A stretch of DNA of 64,000 nucleotides from Compostimonas suwonensis (lineage in GTDB: Bacteria; Actinomycetota; Actinomycetes; Actinomycetales; Microbacteriaceae), in contig NZ_PGFB01000002.1 in NCBI RefSeq assembly GCF_002797855.1, positions 496,001 to 560,000 of the forward strand. Direction: 5' to 3'. The notes under the pieces are model-generated. The model did not search any database, was not told where the DNA came from, and saw only the letters and a program-made list of their open reading frames with translations. This document shows, in pieces, positions 1 to 9,661 of the stretch. The position numbers and the translations under genes are program-made. Numbering within the stretch: position 1 is the first letter of the stretch; the number at the start of each line of letters is the position of its first letter.

Positions 1-1538
1 TCGACGCGGAGGAGCGCTGGGCCCTCGTGACCGACGAGCGGGTGACCCGCGCCCTGCACGACCGCCCGGTCTCGAGCCTCGGCTCCGTCTCGATGACGCA
101 GGAGATCCTCGTCGAGCGCACCCGCGCGGGCGTCGGCTCGTGGTACGAGTTCTTCCCCCGTTCCCTCGGCGCCAAGAGACGAGCAGACGGGTCGTGGAAG
201 AGCGGCACTCTGCGCAGCGCCGCCAAGAGGCTGCCCGAGGTGCGGGCCATGGGCTTCGACGTCGTCTACCTGCCCCCGATCCATCCGATCGGCACGACCT
301 TCCGCAAAGGGCCCAACAACACCCTCGACGCGGGGCCGAACGATCCCGGGTCGCCCTGGGCCGTCGGCGCGGCGGAGGGCGGGCACGACAGCATCCACCC
401 CGAGCTCGGCACGGAGAAGGACTTCGCCTACTTCCTCTCGAAGGCCACGGCGGCCGGCGTCGAGATCGCCCTCGACCTCGCCATCCAGGCCTCCCCCGAT
501 CACCCGTGGGTCGCCGAGCACCCGGAATGGTTCACGACCAGACCCGACGGCACGATCGCCTACGCGGAGAACCCGCCGAAGAAGTACCAGGACATCTACC
601 CGGTCAACTTCGACAACGACCCCGCGCGGATCCGGCTCGAGATCCGCCGGATCGTCGAGCACTGGATCGCGCTCGGCATCCGGATCTTCCGTGTCGACAA
701 TCCGCACACCAAGCCGCTCGACTTCTGGGAGTGGCTCATCCACGACGTCAACTCCCGGCACCCCGACGTCGTCTTCCTCGCCGAGGCGTTCACGCGGCCC
801 GCGATCATGCAGACGCTCGGCAAAGTCGGCTTCCAGCAGTCGTACACCTATTTCACCTGGCGCAACACCAAGCAGGAGCTCGAGGAGTTCTTCGACTCCA
901 TCGCGCACGAGACCGCCGACTTCATGCGGCCCAACCTCTTCGTCAACACGCCCGACATCCTCACCGAGTACCTGCAGTTCGGCGGCCCCGCGGCGTACAA
1001 GATCCGGGCGGCGCTCGCGGCGACGGCATCCCCCAGCTGGGGCGTCTACTCCGGGTACGAGCTCTTCGAGAACGTGGCCCGCCCGGGCGCCGAGGAGAAC
1101 ATCGACAACGAGAAGTTCGAGTACCGGCCGCGCGACTTCGCGGGCGCGCTCGAGGCGGGGAGATCGCTCGAGCCCTACCTCACGATGCTCAACCGGGTGC
1201 GCTCGGAGCACCCGGCGCTGCTCCAGCTGCGCAACCTCGAGCTGCACTCGAGCGACGACGACGCGATCCTCGTCTACAGCAAGCACCTCGACGCGGAGTT
1301 CACCGCCGACGGCCGGCCCGACACGATCATCGTCGTGGTGAACGTCGACCCGCACTCGGTGCGTGAGACGATGGTGCATCTCGACCTCGCCTGTCTCGGA
1401 CTCGGTGAGGCCACGAGCTTCGCCGTCACGGACCTCGTGACGGGGGCCGAATGGACCTGGAGCGGGAACGACTACGTGAGACTCGACGCCTTCGCAGAAC
1501 CGGTGCACATCCTCCACGCACGGACGGCGAGCCGATGA
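1..1538 (+). CDS. glgE: Alpha-1,4-glucan:maltose-1-phosphate maltosyltransferase GlgE, 5' truncated by window edge
   Basis: GH13 enzyme that extends alpha-1,4-glucan with maltose units from maltose 1-phosphate in the actinobacterial GlgE glycogen pathway; cytoplasmic. The reading frame is open from the first complete codon (base 3), so the N-terminal part (family length is about 650-700 residues) lies outside the window and the GTG at 27 is not the true start. Visible signatures are [33 protein letters not shown] with the nucleophile Asp, and [11 protein letters not shown] with the acid/base Glu. The stop overlaps the glgB start as ATGA, so the two are translationally coupled. Family assignment is firm. 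Confidence 0.93.
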   Translation, partial: DAEERWALVTDERVTRALHDRPVSSLGSVSMTQEILVERTRAGVGSWYEFFPRSLGAKRRADGSWKSGTLRSAAKRLPEVRAMGFDVVYLPPIHPIGTTFRKGPNNTLDAGPNDPGSPWAVGAAEGGHDSIHPELGTEKDFAYFLSKATAAGVEIALDLAIQASPDHPWVAEHPEWFTTRPDGTIAYAENPPKKYQDIYPVNFDNDPARIRLEIRRIVEHWIALGIRIFRVDNPHTKPLDFWEWLIHDVNSRHPDVVFLAEAFTRPAIMQTLGKVGFQQSYTYFTWRNTKQELEEFFDSIAHETADFMRPNLFVNTPDILTEYLQFGGPAAYKIRAALAATASPSWGVYSGYELFENVARPGAEENIDNEKFEYRPRDFAGALEAGRSLEPYLTMLNRVRSEHPALLQLRNLELHSSDDDAILVYSKHLDAEFTADGRPDTIIVVVNVDPHSVRETMVHLDLACLGLGEATSFAVTDLVTGAEWTWSGNDYVRLDAFAEPVHILHARTASR

Positions 1539-3757
1539 CCCGGATCCGCGAGACCACGCCCCCGGCCGACAACCTCCCCGTCATCGACCCCGCGGTGCTC
1601 GCCGCGGTCGCAGCCGGGAGCTACTACAACCCGCACGAGGTCCTCGGCCAGCACCTCGTGACCGGTTCGACGATCGCCGAGCGCATCACCGTCATCCGAG
1701 TGCTCCGCCCTCTCGCGAGCGAGGTCGTCGCCGTTCTCGCGAACCGCTCGCGCATCGAGCTCGCCCACCTCTCCGACGGCATCTGGCAGGGCTACAGCCT
1801 CATGGAGCCCCAGGACTACCTCGTCGAGAGCCGCTACCCGGGTGGCGAGGAGTGGATCGCCGACGACCCCTACCGGTTCCTGCCGTCGCTCGGCGAGCTC
1901 GATCTGCACCTCATCGGCGAAGGCCGGCACGAGCGCCTCTGGGACGCACTGGGGGCCCACTACCGCGAGCACCTCGGCATCACCGCGAGCGTCGAGGGCA
2001 CCTCGTTCAGCGTCTGGGCCCCGCACGCCCGCGCCGTGCGCGTCATCGGCGACTTCAACGGCTGGGACGGCGTCGGCACGGCCATGCGCAACATGGGCAG
2101 CACGGGCGTCTGGGAGCTCTTCGTGCCCGGTCTCGAGCCGGGCAGCAACTACAAGTTCGAGATCCTCGGGCAGTCCGGCCAGTGGGTGCGGCGCGCCGAT
2201 CCCATGGCCCGCTACACCGAGGTGCCCCCGGCGACCGCGTCGATCGTGGGGCAGACCCGCTACGAATGGGCGGATGCCGCGTGGCTCGCGCAGCGCGCCG
2301 CGACCGACCCGCACTCCGGCCCCATGAGCGTCTACGAGCTGCACGTCGGCTCCTGGCGTCCGGGGCTCGGCTACCGCGAGCTCGCCGAGCAGCTCATCGA
2401 GTACATCGGCGAGCTCGGCTACACGCACGTCGAGTTCATGCCGCTCGCCGAGCATCCCTTCGGCGGATCGTGGGGCTATCAGGTCACCGGCTACTACGCC
2501 CCGACCTCGCGGTTCGGGCATCCCGACGACCTGCGCTACCTCATCGACCGGCTGCACCAGGCCGGCATCGGCGTGATCATGGACTGGGTTCCCGGCCACT
2601 TCCCCAAAGACGAGTGGGCGCTCGCCCGCTTCGACGGCCAGGCGCTCTACGAGCACCCCGACCCGCGTCTCGGCGAGCAGCCCGACTGGGGCACCTACGT
2701 CTTCGACTTCGGCAGCTCGCAGGTGCGCAACTTCCTCGTCGCCAACGCCCTCTACTGGCTCGAGGAGTTCCACATCGACGGGCTGCGCGTCGACGCCGTC
2801 GCGAGCATGCTCTACCTCGACTACTCCCGCAACGAGGGCGAGTGGCTTCCCAACAGGTTCGGCGGGCGCGAGAACCTCGAGGCGATCTCGTTCCTGCAGG
2901 AGGTCACGGCGACCGCCTACAAGCGCAACCCGGGTGTCGTCATGATCGCCGAGGAGTCGACGAGCTGGCAGGGCGTCACGGCTCCCACCTCGTCGGGCGG
3001 CCTCGGCTTCGGCCTCAAATGGAACATGGGCTGGATGCACGACAGCCTCGAGTACATCCAGAACGACCCGCTCTACCGCTCGTACCACCACGGCGAGATC
3101 ACCTTCTCGCTGCTCTACGCCTTCAGCGAGAACTTCCTGCTGCCGATCAGCCACGACGAGGTCGTGCACGGCAAGGGCTCGCTGCTCTCCAAGATGCCGG
3201 GCGACCACTGGCAGAAGCTCGCGAACGTGCGGGCCTACCTCTCGTTCATGTGGTCGCACCCGGGCAAGCAGCTGCTCTTCATGGGGCAGGAGTTCGGGCA
3301 GCCCTCCGAATGGTCGGAGCAGCGCGGGCTCGACTGGTGGATCCTCGACCAGCCCAGCCACCGGGGTCTCTTCGACCTCGTGACGCAGCTCAACCGCGTC
3401 TACCGCGAGAATCCGGCGCTCTGGCAGCGCGACAGCGAGCCCGGGGGCTTCGAGTGGCTCGACGGCGGCGCCGCGAGCCTCAACCTGCTCTCGTATCTGC
3501 GCTGGGATGCCGAGGGCGACCCCGTCGCGGTGTTCATCAACTTCTCGGGCAACCCCATCGGCCCCTACCGGGCCGGTCTGCCGTTCGCGGGCTTCTGGGA
3601 GGAGATCCTCAACAGCGACGCCACCGAGTTCGGCGGCTCGGGGGTCGGCAACCTGGGCGGGGTCACGGCCGTGCAGGAGCCGTGGGCCGGGCGCCCGGCA
3701 TCCGCGGACATCACGATCCCGCCGCTCGCCGGCCTCTGGCTCAAGCTGCGCCGCTGA
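1535..3757 (+). CDS. glgB: 1,4-alpha-glucan branching enzyme GlgB
   Basis: Introduces alpha-1,6 branches into the glucan made by GlgE; 740 residues, the usual GlgB size. The start is the ATG in the ATGA overlap with glgE. An N-terminal region around [11 protein letters not shown] is followed by a CBM48-like domain ([22 protein letters not shown]) and the GH13 barrel. Catalytic positions visible are [10 protein letters not shown] (Asp nucleophile), MIAEESTSW (Glu) and [14 protein letters not shown] (transition-state Asp). The gene ends four bases before a 25-bp-arm inverted repeat that separates it from the convergent thioredoxin-like gene. Confidence 0.97.
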   Translation: MTRIRETTPPADNLPVIDPAVLAAVAAGSYYNPHEVLGQHLVTGSTIAERITVIRVLRPLASEVVAVLANRSRIELAHLSDGIWQGYSLMEPQDYLVESRYPGGEEWIADDPYRFLPSLGELDLHLIGEGRHERLWDALGAHYREHLGITASVEGTSFSVWAPHARAVRVIGDFNGWDGVGTAMRNMGSTGVWELFVPGLEPGSNYKFEILGQSGQWVRRADPMARYTEVPPATASIVGQTRYEWADAAWLAQRAATDPHSGPMSVYELHVGSWRPGLGYRELAEQLIEYIGELGYTHVEFMPLAEHPFGGSWGYQVTGYYAPTSRFGHPDDLRYLIDRLHQAGIGVIMDWVPGHFPKDEWALARFDGQALYEHPDPRLGEQPDWGTYVFDFGSSQVRNFLVANALYWLEEFHIDGLRVDAVASMLYLDYSRNEGEWLPNRFGGRENLEAISFLQEVTATAYKRNPGVVMIAEESTSWQGVTAPTSSGGLGFGLKWNMGWMHDSLEYIQNDPLYRSYHHGEITFSLLYAFSENFLLPISHDEVVHGKGSLLSKMPGDHWQKLANVRAYLSFMWSHPGKQLLFMGQEFGQPSEWSEQRGLDWWILDQPSHRGLFDLVTQLNRVYRENPALWQRDSEPGGFEWLDGGAASLNLLSYLRWDAEGDPVAVFINFSGNPIGPYRAGLPFAGFWEEILNSDATEFGGSGVGNLGGVTAVQEPWAGRPASADITIPPLAGLWLKLRR

Positions 3758-3760
3758 TTT

Positions 3761-3837
3761 CCCGTTGCGCCTTAGCTTCCGGACACCCGCCCTATCGCGC
3801 ACGCCCCGCGGCTGTCCGGAAGCTAAGGCGCAACGGG
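3761..3837. terminator. Long inverted repeat between convergent genes, probable bidirectional terminator
   Basis: Two perfectly complementary 25-base arms (3761-3785 and 3813-3837, starting CCCGTTGCGCC and ending GGCGCAACGGG) flank a 27-base GC-rich spacer. T-rich bases precede the left arm and A-rich bases follow the right arm, so either strand gives a hairpin with a short U-tract. It sits exactly between the stops of glgB and the convergent gene at 3848. The large loop is unusual for an intrinsic terminator, so a short repetitive element is an alternative. Confidence 0.65.
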
Positions 3838-3847
3838 GGAAAACGGG

Positions 3848-4828
3848 TCAGTAGAGCAGGGCTGTGAGGCGGGAGCGGGCCTTGGCGACCCGGGGATCGT
3901 CGACGCCGACCACCTGGAAGAGCTCCAGCAGGCGCTCGCGCACGGTGTTCTTGCCCGCGGCGTCGAGGGTCGGGAAGATCCGCAGCAGGCGGTCGAAGGC
4001 GTCGTCGACGTGGCCGCCGGACAGGTCGAGGTCGGCGACGAGCAGCTGGGCCTCCAGCTCGTCGGGGGCGGATGCCGCTCCCCCGCGGATCTCGTCGAGG
4101 GTCTTGCCCTGCAACCGCGCGAGCAGGCTCACCTGAGCGAGCCCGGCCACGGCGAGGTCGTCGCGCGGGTTCTGCGCGATCGCGGTCTTGTACTCCGCGA
4201 TGGCCGTCTGGTAGTCGCCGCGCTCGATGGCGTCGTAGGCCTCCGCGTGGTGCGGCGGCAGGGGCTCCTCGACCGGGGCGGCATCCTGCTCGCCCTCGGC
4301 GGTCTCGGGAACGCTCGCGACGCCGGTGACCCCGTTGCCCGCCGCCAGCTGGAGCACCTGGTCGAAGAGCTGCCGCAGCTGCTCCTCGGGCACGGCGCCC
4401 GTGAAGAGCTGCAGCGGCTGGCCGCCGATGACACCGGCGACCGTCGGAACGGACTGCGCCTGGAACGCGGCCGCGAGCTGGGGGTTCGCGTCGGCGTCGA
4501 CCCGCACGAGAACGAGCGCGCCCGCGTAGTCGGCGACGACCCGCTCGAGCAGGGTCGTGAGCTGCGTGGACTGCTCGCTCCACGAGGCCCAGAGGTCGAC
4601 GATGACGGGAACCGACATCGAGATCTGCAGCACCTGCTGAAAGGTCGCGTCGCTCGCGTCGAGCACGAGGCTCGGAACCTGCACGGTCGAGGCGGCGGGG
4701 CGGGCGGCATCGGCCCCGGGAGCGCCCGGGGCTCCGGGTGCTCCCGCGGGGCCGGCCGAGCGGTTGACGAGGCTCGAGAGGTCGACAGCGCCTCTCAGGT
4801 TGGCCGAGGACGGGGGTACAGAGGTCAT
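3848..4828 (-). CDS. Thioredoxin-fold/TPR co-chaperone-like protein (CnoX/YbbN type), lacking CxxC
   Basis: A 326-residue cytoplasmic protein. Residues 1-50 are low complexity with collagen-like GAPGAPGAPG. Residues about 55-165 form a thioredoxin fold (VPVIVDLWASWSEQS, then VLVRVDADANPQLAAAFQAQSVPTV with the conserved cis-Pro). The C-terminal half carries TPR-like helices (HAEAYDAIERGDYQTAIAEYKTAI). Where thioredoxins have WCxxC, this has WSEQS, so it cannot do dithiol chemistry; this fits the CnoX/YbbN holdase group by family knowledge. The ATG overlaps the stop of the upstream membrane protein as ATGA, so the two are co-translated. Confidence 0.85.
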   Translation of the reverse strand: MTSVPPSSANLRGAVDLSSLVNRSAGPAGAPGAPGAPGADAARPAASTVQVPSLVLDASDATFQQVLQISMSVPVIVDLWASWSEQSTQLTTLLERVVADYAGALVLVRVDADANPQLAAAFQAQSVPTVAGVIGGQPLQLFTGAVPEEQLRQLFDQVLQLAAGNGVTGVASVPETAEGEQDAAPVEEPLPPHHAEAYDAIERGDYQTAIAEYKTAIAQNPRDDLAVAGLAQVSLLARLQGKTLDEIRGGAASAPDELEAQLLVADLDLSGGHVDDAFDRLLRIFPTLDAAGKNTVRERLLELFQVVGVDDPRVAKARSRLTALLY

Positions 4829-6687
4829 GGCAGCTCCGACGACGAGGTGAGGCCGGTGCTGAAGCCGAGGAGCTTGATCTTCTCGTTCGAACCGGCCGCG
4901 GGCACATAGAAGAGTAGTTGATCGCCGTAGACGGACTGAACGCCCTTGGTGCTCGCCGTGACGCCGGAGAGCGCCTTCGCGGCGTTCTCGGGACTCACAG
5001 TGGCGCCCTCGGCGACCGGCTTGACGACCTCGGTCTCGGTGAGGTTGACGGCGACGATCGCGCCCGAGTCGTTGGTTCCGAGGGCGAGGGTCGGGCCCGT
5101 GCCGGGCGCGTTGGTGAACTCGATCGATGCGGTCGACGGCAGGGAGGCCTTCTTGGCGTTCTTCGCGTCGAGGCCCACCTGCTCGCGCAGGCTGTCGCCG
5201 TCGGCGTCGAAGAGGTCGTAGTACTGGCTGGCCTCGCCCAGGTTGAGGATGTCGCCGTAGGCCGCGGCGAGCTGCTCGGGCGGCAGCACGAGCAGCTTCA
5301 CGTCGGGGGCGACGAGCGGCGCGCCGATGCTCGCGGGCGCGACATCCGGGATCGTGGCGTCGGCTTCGAGCGTGATCGCGTACTGCACCTTGTAGTTGTC
5401 GCGCGGGGTGGCCTGGGTGAGCACGAGCGCCGTGGGGGGCAGGGTCGTGTCGGCGTTCTGCGTGACCGTCATGACGGTGCGCGGCCAGCTCTCGATCGCC
5501 ACCGGCAGGGTGAGGCTCAGCGGGCCCGCGGGCACGGGCGTGGGCTGCGCGAAGTCGGGGATGGCACCGCGGATGGCGTAGTTGGCCTTGCGCAGGTCGA
5601 GCGCCGGGCCGGCGAAGCGCACAGCCGCGGTGTCGGGGTTGAGGCTGGAGTCGCCGTTCGTCGCGATCGCCGAGACGTCTTTGACGATCTTCTCGAGCTG
5701 CGGAACGGTCACGACCGGCGGGATGACGTCTTCGAGCTCGGTGGCCGGGAGCTCGGTCGAGCCCGGGGTCGGTGTGGGCGTCGACGACGACGCCGGGGCC
5801 TGGAAGTCGGGCCAGAAGTCGGCGGAGCAGCCGCTCAGGGCGAGTGAGCCCACGAGCACGGCGGGCACGACGGCGATGAGCGACCGTCTCGTCGAGCGCC
5901 GGCCGCGAGGCGTCGAGGTGATCGCGCTCTTCTTGGTGGGCTTGTAACGGATGGCCTTCGGCGGCTTCGGCATCTTCGGGCCCTTGGTGATGCTCTTGCG
6001 CCGCGGCCCCTGCGAGCGGCGCAGGTGGATGAACGCCCACAGGTACAGCAGGATGCCGAGCAGCAGCAGCACCGAGCCGCCCACGATGAGCGGGCCGGCC
6101 CACGGCGTCGAGTTGTCGAGCGGCCAGCTCACGGCGAGCTTGTCGGGGGCCGGGGCGGTTCCGTCGGAGGCGACGATCACCGAGACGTCGCGGGGAACGT
6201 TCATGGGGGCGATGATGGCGTTCGCGCCCGAGTACTCCTGCAGCCACAGATCCGAGCCCGCCGGATCCGGGCCGACCACCGCGGGCTTCGGGGTAACAGC
6301 GGCGGGAGGGGTCGTGGCATCCGTCGCGGCGTCGTCGCTGGGGGTGACGATGGGAGCCGGCTCGCCGGTCACGACCGTGGAGACGAACTCGTCGGTGTCG
6401 TGGTCGTAGCTCACGACGTTGTAGGTCTGGTCGCCGAGCCACGACGTGACGTCTGCGGTGCGACCGTATGCGACGAAGATGTCGGCGGAGCCCTTCACCG
6501 ACAGGGTCTGGCCTTCGGGCTTCGCGTTGAGCGCCTCGCCCTCGATGACGGTGAACGGCAGTTCGGAGTCGACTGGAGCCACGAGGGAGATGGTGTCGGG
6601 CGCGAGCAGGACCGTGCGCTGGGCGATGCCCAGCACGATCATGCCGGCGGCCACGACGAAGGCCACGATGGCTAGTACGAAACGCAC
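4825..6687 (-). CDS. Hypothetical three-segment membrane protein with internal lipobox
   Basis: Function not recognised; 620 residues. The GTG start at 6687 is chosen because AGGAGG lies eight bases upstream; an upstream ATG at 6846 would add an unlikely N-terminus. An N-terminal hydrophobic helix (RFVLAIVAFVVAAGMIVLGIA) leads to an exported domain of about 170 residues, then a second helix (PLIVGGSVLLLLGILLYLWAFI), a strongly basic cytosolic linker (RRKSITKGPKMPKPPK and RRSTRRS) and a third hydrophobic segment ending LALSGC, a perfect lipobox. A second exported domain of about 300 residues follows. It reads like a fusion of a membrane protein with a lipoprotein. It is coupled to the downstream thioredoxin-fold gene. 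Confidence 0.75.
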   Translation of the reverse strand: MRFVLAIVAFVVAAGMIVLGIAQRTVLLAPDTISLVAPVDSELPFTVIEGEALNAKPEGQTLSVKGSADIFVAYGRTADVTSWLGDQTYNVVSYDHDTDEFVSTVVTGEPAPIVTPSDDAATDATTPPAAVTPKPAVVGPDPAGSDLWLQEYSGANAIIAPMNVPRDVSVIVASDGTAPAPDKLAVSWPLDNSTPWAGPLIVGGSVLLLLGILLYLWAFIHLRRSQGPRRKSITKGPKMPKPPKAIRYKPTKKSAITSTPRGRRSTRRSLIAVVPAVLVGSLALSGCSADFWPDFQAPASSSTPTPTPGSTELPATELEDVIPPVVTVPQLEKIVKDVSAIATNGDSSLNPDTAAVRFAGPALDLRKANYAIRGAIPDFAQPTPVPAGPLSLTLPVAIESWPRTVMTVTQNADTTLPPTALVLTQATPRDNYKVQYAITLEADATIPDVAPASIGAPLVAPDVKLLVLPPEQLAAAYGDILNLGEASQYYDLFDADGDSLREQVGLDAKNAKKASLPSTASIEFTNAPGTGPTLALGTNDSGAIVAVNLTETEVVKPVAEGATVSPENAAKALSGVTASTKGVQSVYGDQLLFYVPAAGSNEKIKLLGFSTGLTSSSELP

Positions 6688-6961
6688 GTATTTTCCTCCT
6701 ACGGCACGGTTGTCGCGAAAGCCGCACCAGCCGTAGAGGCGGGACGACCACGTGTCGCGACAGGCTGTGCCTGGGTCTCGCCGGAGGTGCGGTCGCACCG
6801 ACGGTCGAGTTGCTTGCAGCCGCGGGGTGTGAACAACCGCAGACACGGACTCTTCAGACTATCGGACCCCATCTGGATATGTCCTGTATTCCCGCGTGCC
6901 CTAAACTACGATTCGTTCGCCTGGCCTCCGCGCCAGACCCTTGAGACTCGGAGAAAATCAA

Positions 6962-8539
6962 TTGGCTACCGACGAAACAGGCTTCACGCAGGTGTTCCGC
7001 GGCTACGACAAAGACGAGGTCGACAAGGCTCTGCAGGAGTTGCGCCGCGAACTCATCAAGTCGAACACGACGGCGACGGAGGCCGCCAAGGAGATCAAGC
7101 GCCTCACCGCCCGCGTCGACGAGCTCAACGCCGAGATCGAGGAGGTCGGGAGCCCGACGTTCTCGGGGCTCGGCACCAAGCTCGAGAACACCCTCCGGGT
7201 CGCCGAGGAGCAGTCGACGCGCCTCATCGCACAGGCCGACATCGATGCCGAGAAGCTGCGCAGCTCCGTCACGGCAGACATCGAGAAGGCCAAAAGGGAT
7301 GCCGCGGAGCTCGCCGAGCGGCTCGTCGGCGAGGCGCAGACGAGGGCGGCCGGCATCCTCGAGGCGGCTCGGGCCGAAGCCGACGACCTGGTGGCGCGCG
7401 CCGAGGAGAACGCCGAGTTCGCCCGCCAGGACGCCCTGCGCGAGGCGGCCGCGATCCGCGGAGCCGTCGCGACGGAGGCGGCGGAGACCCGCGGGACCTC
7501 CAAGCGGGAGGCGGCCGCCGTGAGGGCCGAGGCCGACCGCGAAGCCGCCGAGCTGCGGGTCGTCGCCAACCGCGAGGCCGTGGAGGCCCGCGAGATCGCG
7601 GCGGGGCTCAATCGCGAGATCGAGCAGACCCGTTCGGAGGTGGCGCTCGAGCTCGACGGCGCACGCGCCGAGCTGCAGCGCGAGATCGAGCAGACCCGGC
7701 TCGACCTCGCGACCGAGACCGAGCAGGCGCGCATCGACCTCGCCCGCGAGACCGAGCAGGCGCGCATCGACCTGGCCGCCGAGACCGAGGGGGCACGAGC
7801 CGAGCTCGCCACCGAGATCGAGCGCGGTCGCAGCGAGCTCGCCCGTGAGCTCGAGCAGACCCGGGCAGACCTCGCCCGCGAGACCGAGCTGACCCGCGCC
7901 GACCTCACCCGCGAGACCGAGCAGGCCCGGGCAGACCTCGCGATCGAGATCGAGCAGTCCCGCGCCGACCTCGTGCGCGACAACGAGCAGCTGCGCGTCG
8001 ACTACGCCGCCGAGCGCGAGCGCACGCGCATCGAGCTCGAGAACGAGCTCGCAGCCATGCGCGCGAAGGAATACGAGGCCGCCAAGGCAGTGCGGCTCGA
8101 GGCCGAGCAGGCACGCATCGACCTCGACGTCGAGCTCAAGTCCCGCCGGGACGAGGCCGAGCAGGAGTACCTCTCGCGCCACCAGGAGGCCGTCAGCCAG
8201 ACGCAGAAGTACCTCGACGACGCCAACCAGCAGCTCGCCGAGGCCATGAAGCGCGCCAACGAGAAGCGCCTCGAGGCCGATGTGCTCGAGACATCCGCCT
8301 CGACCGACGCGAAAGCCATCAGGGAGCAGGCGGAGGAGCTCGCCCGCGAGACCGTCTCCAGCGCACAGGAGCGCGCCCACGCGATCGTCGAGGAGGCCGA
8401 GGAGCGCACACGAACCCTCGTGGCCGACGCGGAAGAGAGACTCGCCCAGATTAGGATGGAACGAGACGCGGTTGCCGGATACTTCGAAAGCCTCCGCGGC
8501 GTGCTGAGCCAGGCGGAGAAGGTCAACTCTGACGACTAG
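6962..8539 (+). CDS. DivIVA-domain long coiled-coil protein
   Basis: A 525-residue, highly charged protein likely to form a filament or polar scaffold (inference). It starts TTG at 6962 with GGAG about nine bases upstream. The N-terminus (TGFTQVFRGYDKDEVDKALQELRREL) is the DivIVA/Wag31-type membrane-targeting motif. The remainder is almost uninterrupted coiled coil, including thirteen 11-residue repeats of the form xETEQARxDLA (7613-8041). The C-terminal part (LEADVLETSASTDAKAIREQAEELARE) is also helical. No transmembrane segment is seen. FilP/Scy-like scaffolds are the nearest functional analogy. An AI-2E family permease gene follows 36 bases downstream. Confidence 0.8.
   Translation: MATDETGFTQVFRGYDKDEVDKALQELRRELIKSNTTATEAAKEIKRLTARVDELNAEIEEVGSPTFSGLGTKLENTLRVAEEQSTRLIAQADIDAEKLRSSVTADIEKAKRDAAELAERLVGEAQTRAAGILEAARAEADDLVARAEENAEFARQDALREAAAIRGAVATEAAETRGTSKREAAAVRAEADREAAELRVVANREAVEAREIAAGLNREIEQTRSEVALELDGARAELQREIEQTRLDLATETEQARIDLARETEQARIDLAAETEGARAELATEIERGRSELARELEQTRADLARETELTRADLTRETEQARADLAIEIEQSRADLVRDNEQLRVDYAAERERTRIELENELAAMRAKEYEAAKAVRLEAEQARIDLDVELKSRRDEAEQEYLSRHQEAVSQTQKYLDDANQQLAEAMKRANEKRLEADVLETSASTDAKAIREQAEELARETVSSAQERAHAIVEEAEERTRTLVADAEERLAQIRMERDAVAGYFESLRGVLSQAEKVNSDD
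7613..8041 (+). repeat. In-frame 33-bp tandem repeats coding for hendecad coiled coil
   Basis: Thirteen consecutive 11-residue units, for example REIEQTRLDLA, TETEQARIDLA, RETEQARIDLA, RELEQTRADLA and RETEQARADLA. The 33-base units are similar at DNA level, often GAGACCGAGCAGGCGCGC, which suggests growth by internal duplication. Period 11 corresponds to a nearly straight, slightly right-handed coiled coil rather than the normal heptad. Confidence 0.85.
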
Positions 8540-8575
8540 GGGGACTGCCTCCACGAACGATCGGGGAAGATCGCA

Positions 8576-9634
8576 GTGAAGATACAGAACCCCTTCAGGG
8601 TGGGCCTCATCGGCACCCTCGGTGTCGGGCTCGGGCTCCTGATCCTGCTCTCGGTCACCCAGCTCTCGACGATCCTCACCTACGTGGGCGTCGCGCTCTT
8701 CCTGGCGCTCGGCCTCGACCCCATCGTCACCTGGCTCGAGAAGCAGAAGTTCCCGCGCTGGGCCGCCATCATCACGGTCTTCGTCGCGGTGCTCGCCGTC
8801 TTCGCCGGCCTCGTGCTCGCCGTCGTCCCGGTCATCGTCGACCAGGTCTCCCAGTTCATCGAGCGGGTGCCGGCGATCATCAACAACGTCACGAGCCAGG
8901 ACTGGCTCGACGCCATCAAGAGCAACCTGCCCTGGCTCGACGTCGACACGATCGTCGCGGGCGTGACGGATGCCGTCAACGACTTCGTGAAAGACCCGAC
9001 CAACTTCGGCAACCTCTTCGGCGGCGTGCTCGCGGTCGGCGTCGCGATCGGCAACGGCGTCTTCGGCGTCATCATCGTGCTCATCCTGACGCTCTACTTC
9101 ACGGCATCGCTCAACACGATCAAGCGGGCCTCCTACCAGCTCGTGCCCGCCACCAAGCGCGAGCGCTACGTCGACATCAGCGAGCAGGTGAGCCAGTCGG
9201 TGGGCCGCTACGTGATCGGCCAGGTCGTGCTCGGTGCCACGAACGGCATCCTGAGCTTCATCTTCCTCAACATCATCGGCGCCCCGTTCCCCGCCGTGCT
9301 GGCCTTCCTGGCCTTCATCCTCTCGCTCATCCCGCTCATCGGAACGATCTCCGGCTCGGTCATCATCGTGCTCGTGTGCCTGCTGCTTGCCTCACCGCTC
9401 ACGGCGCTCGTCGCGGCGATCTACTACCTCGTCTACATGCAGGTCGAGGCATACATCCTGAGCCCGCGGATCATGAACAGGGCGGTGTCGGTGCCGGGCG
9501 CGGTCGTCGTGATCGCCGCGCTCGCGGGAGGTTCGCTGCTGGGCATCCTCGGAGCGCTCGTCGCGATCCCTGTGGCGGCCTCCATCCTGCTCATCATCAA
9601 GCAGGTGGTCATCCCCCGGCAGAACGAGCTGTAG
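8576..9634 (+). CDS. AI-2E family (YdiK/PerM-like) membrane transporter
   Basis: A 352-residue polytopic protein of the AI-2E transporter superfamily. The GTG start follows the purine-rich GGGGAAGA. Two N-terminal hydrophobic helices (LIGTLGVGLGLLILL and LTYVGVALFLALGLDPIV), a third (WAAIITVFVAVLAVFAGLVLAVVPVIV), an extracytoplasmic amphipathic stretch (FIERVPAIINNV) and the conserved C-terminal bundle (FPAVLAFLAFILSLIPLIGTISG and GGSLLGILGALVAIPVAASILLI) are all visible. Family members include Na+/H+ antiporters and exporters; the substrate here is unknown. Confidence 0.88.
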   Translation: MKIQNPFRVGLIGTLGVGLGLLILLSVTQLSTILTYVGVALFLALGLDPIVTWLEKQKFPRWAAIITVFVAVLAVFAGLVLAVVPVIVDQVSQFIERVPAIINNVTSQDWLDAIKSNLPWLDVDTIVAGVTDAVNDFVKDPTNFGNLFGGVLAVGVAIGNGVFGVIIVLILTLYFTASLNTIKRASYQLVPATKRERYVDISEQVSQSVGRYVIGQVVLGATNGILSFIFLNIIGAPFPAVLAFLAFILSLIPLIGTISGSVIIVLVCLLLASPLTALVAAIYYLVYMQVEAYILSPRIMNRAVSVPGAVVVIAALAGGSLLGILGALVAIPVAASILLIIKQVVIPRQNEL

Positions 9635-9661
9635 CGGGTGCAGCCGGATGCGGCGAACGGC

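Noticed and set aside
3848-6751. A single 967-residue minus-strand protein covering the thioredoxin-fold gene
   Set aside because: Its N-terminal two-thirds are the arginine-rich antisense or off-frame shadow of the membrane-protein gene; the thioredoxin part starts at its own ATG in an ATGA overlap.
6688-6961. Specific promoter elements between the membrane protein and DivIVA-like genes
   Set aside because: No convincing -35/-10 pair could be fixed by eye in this 274-base divergent region, though it must contain promoters.
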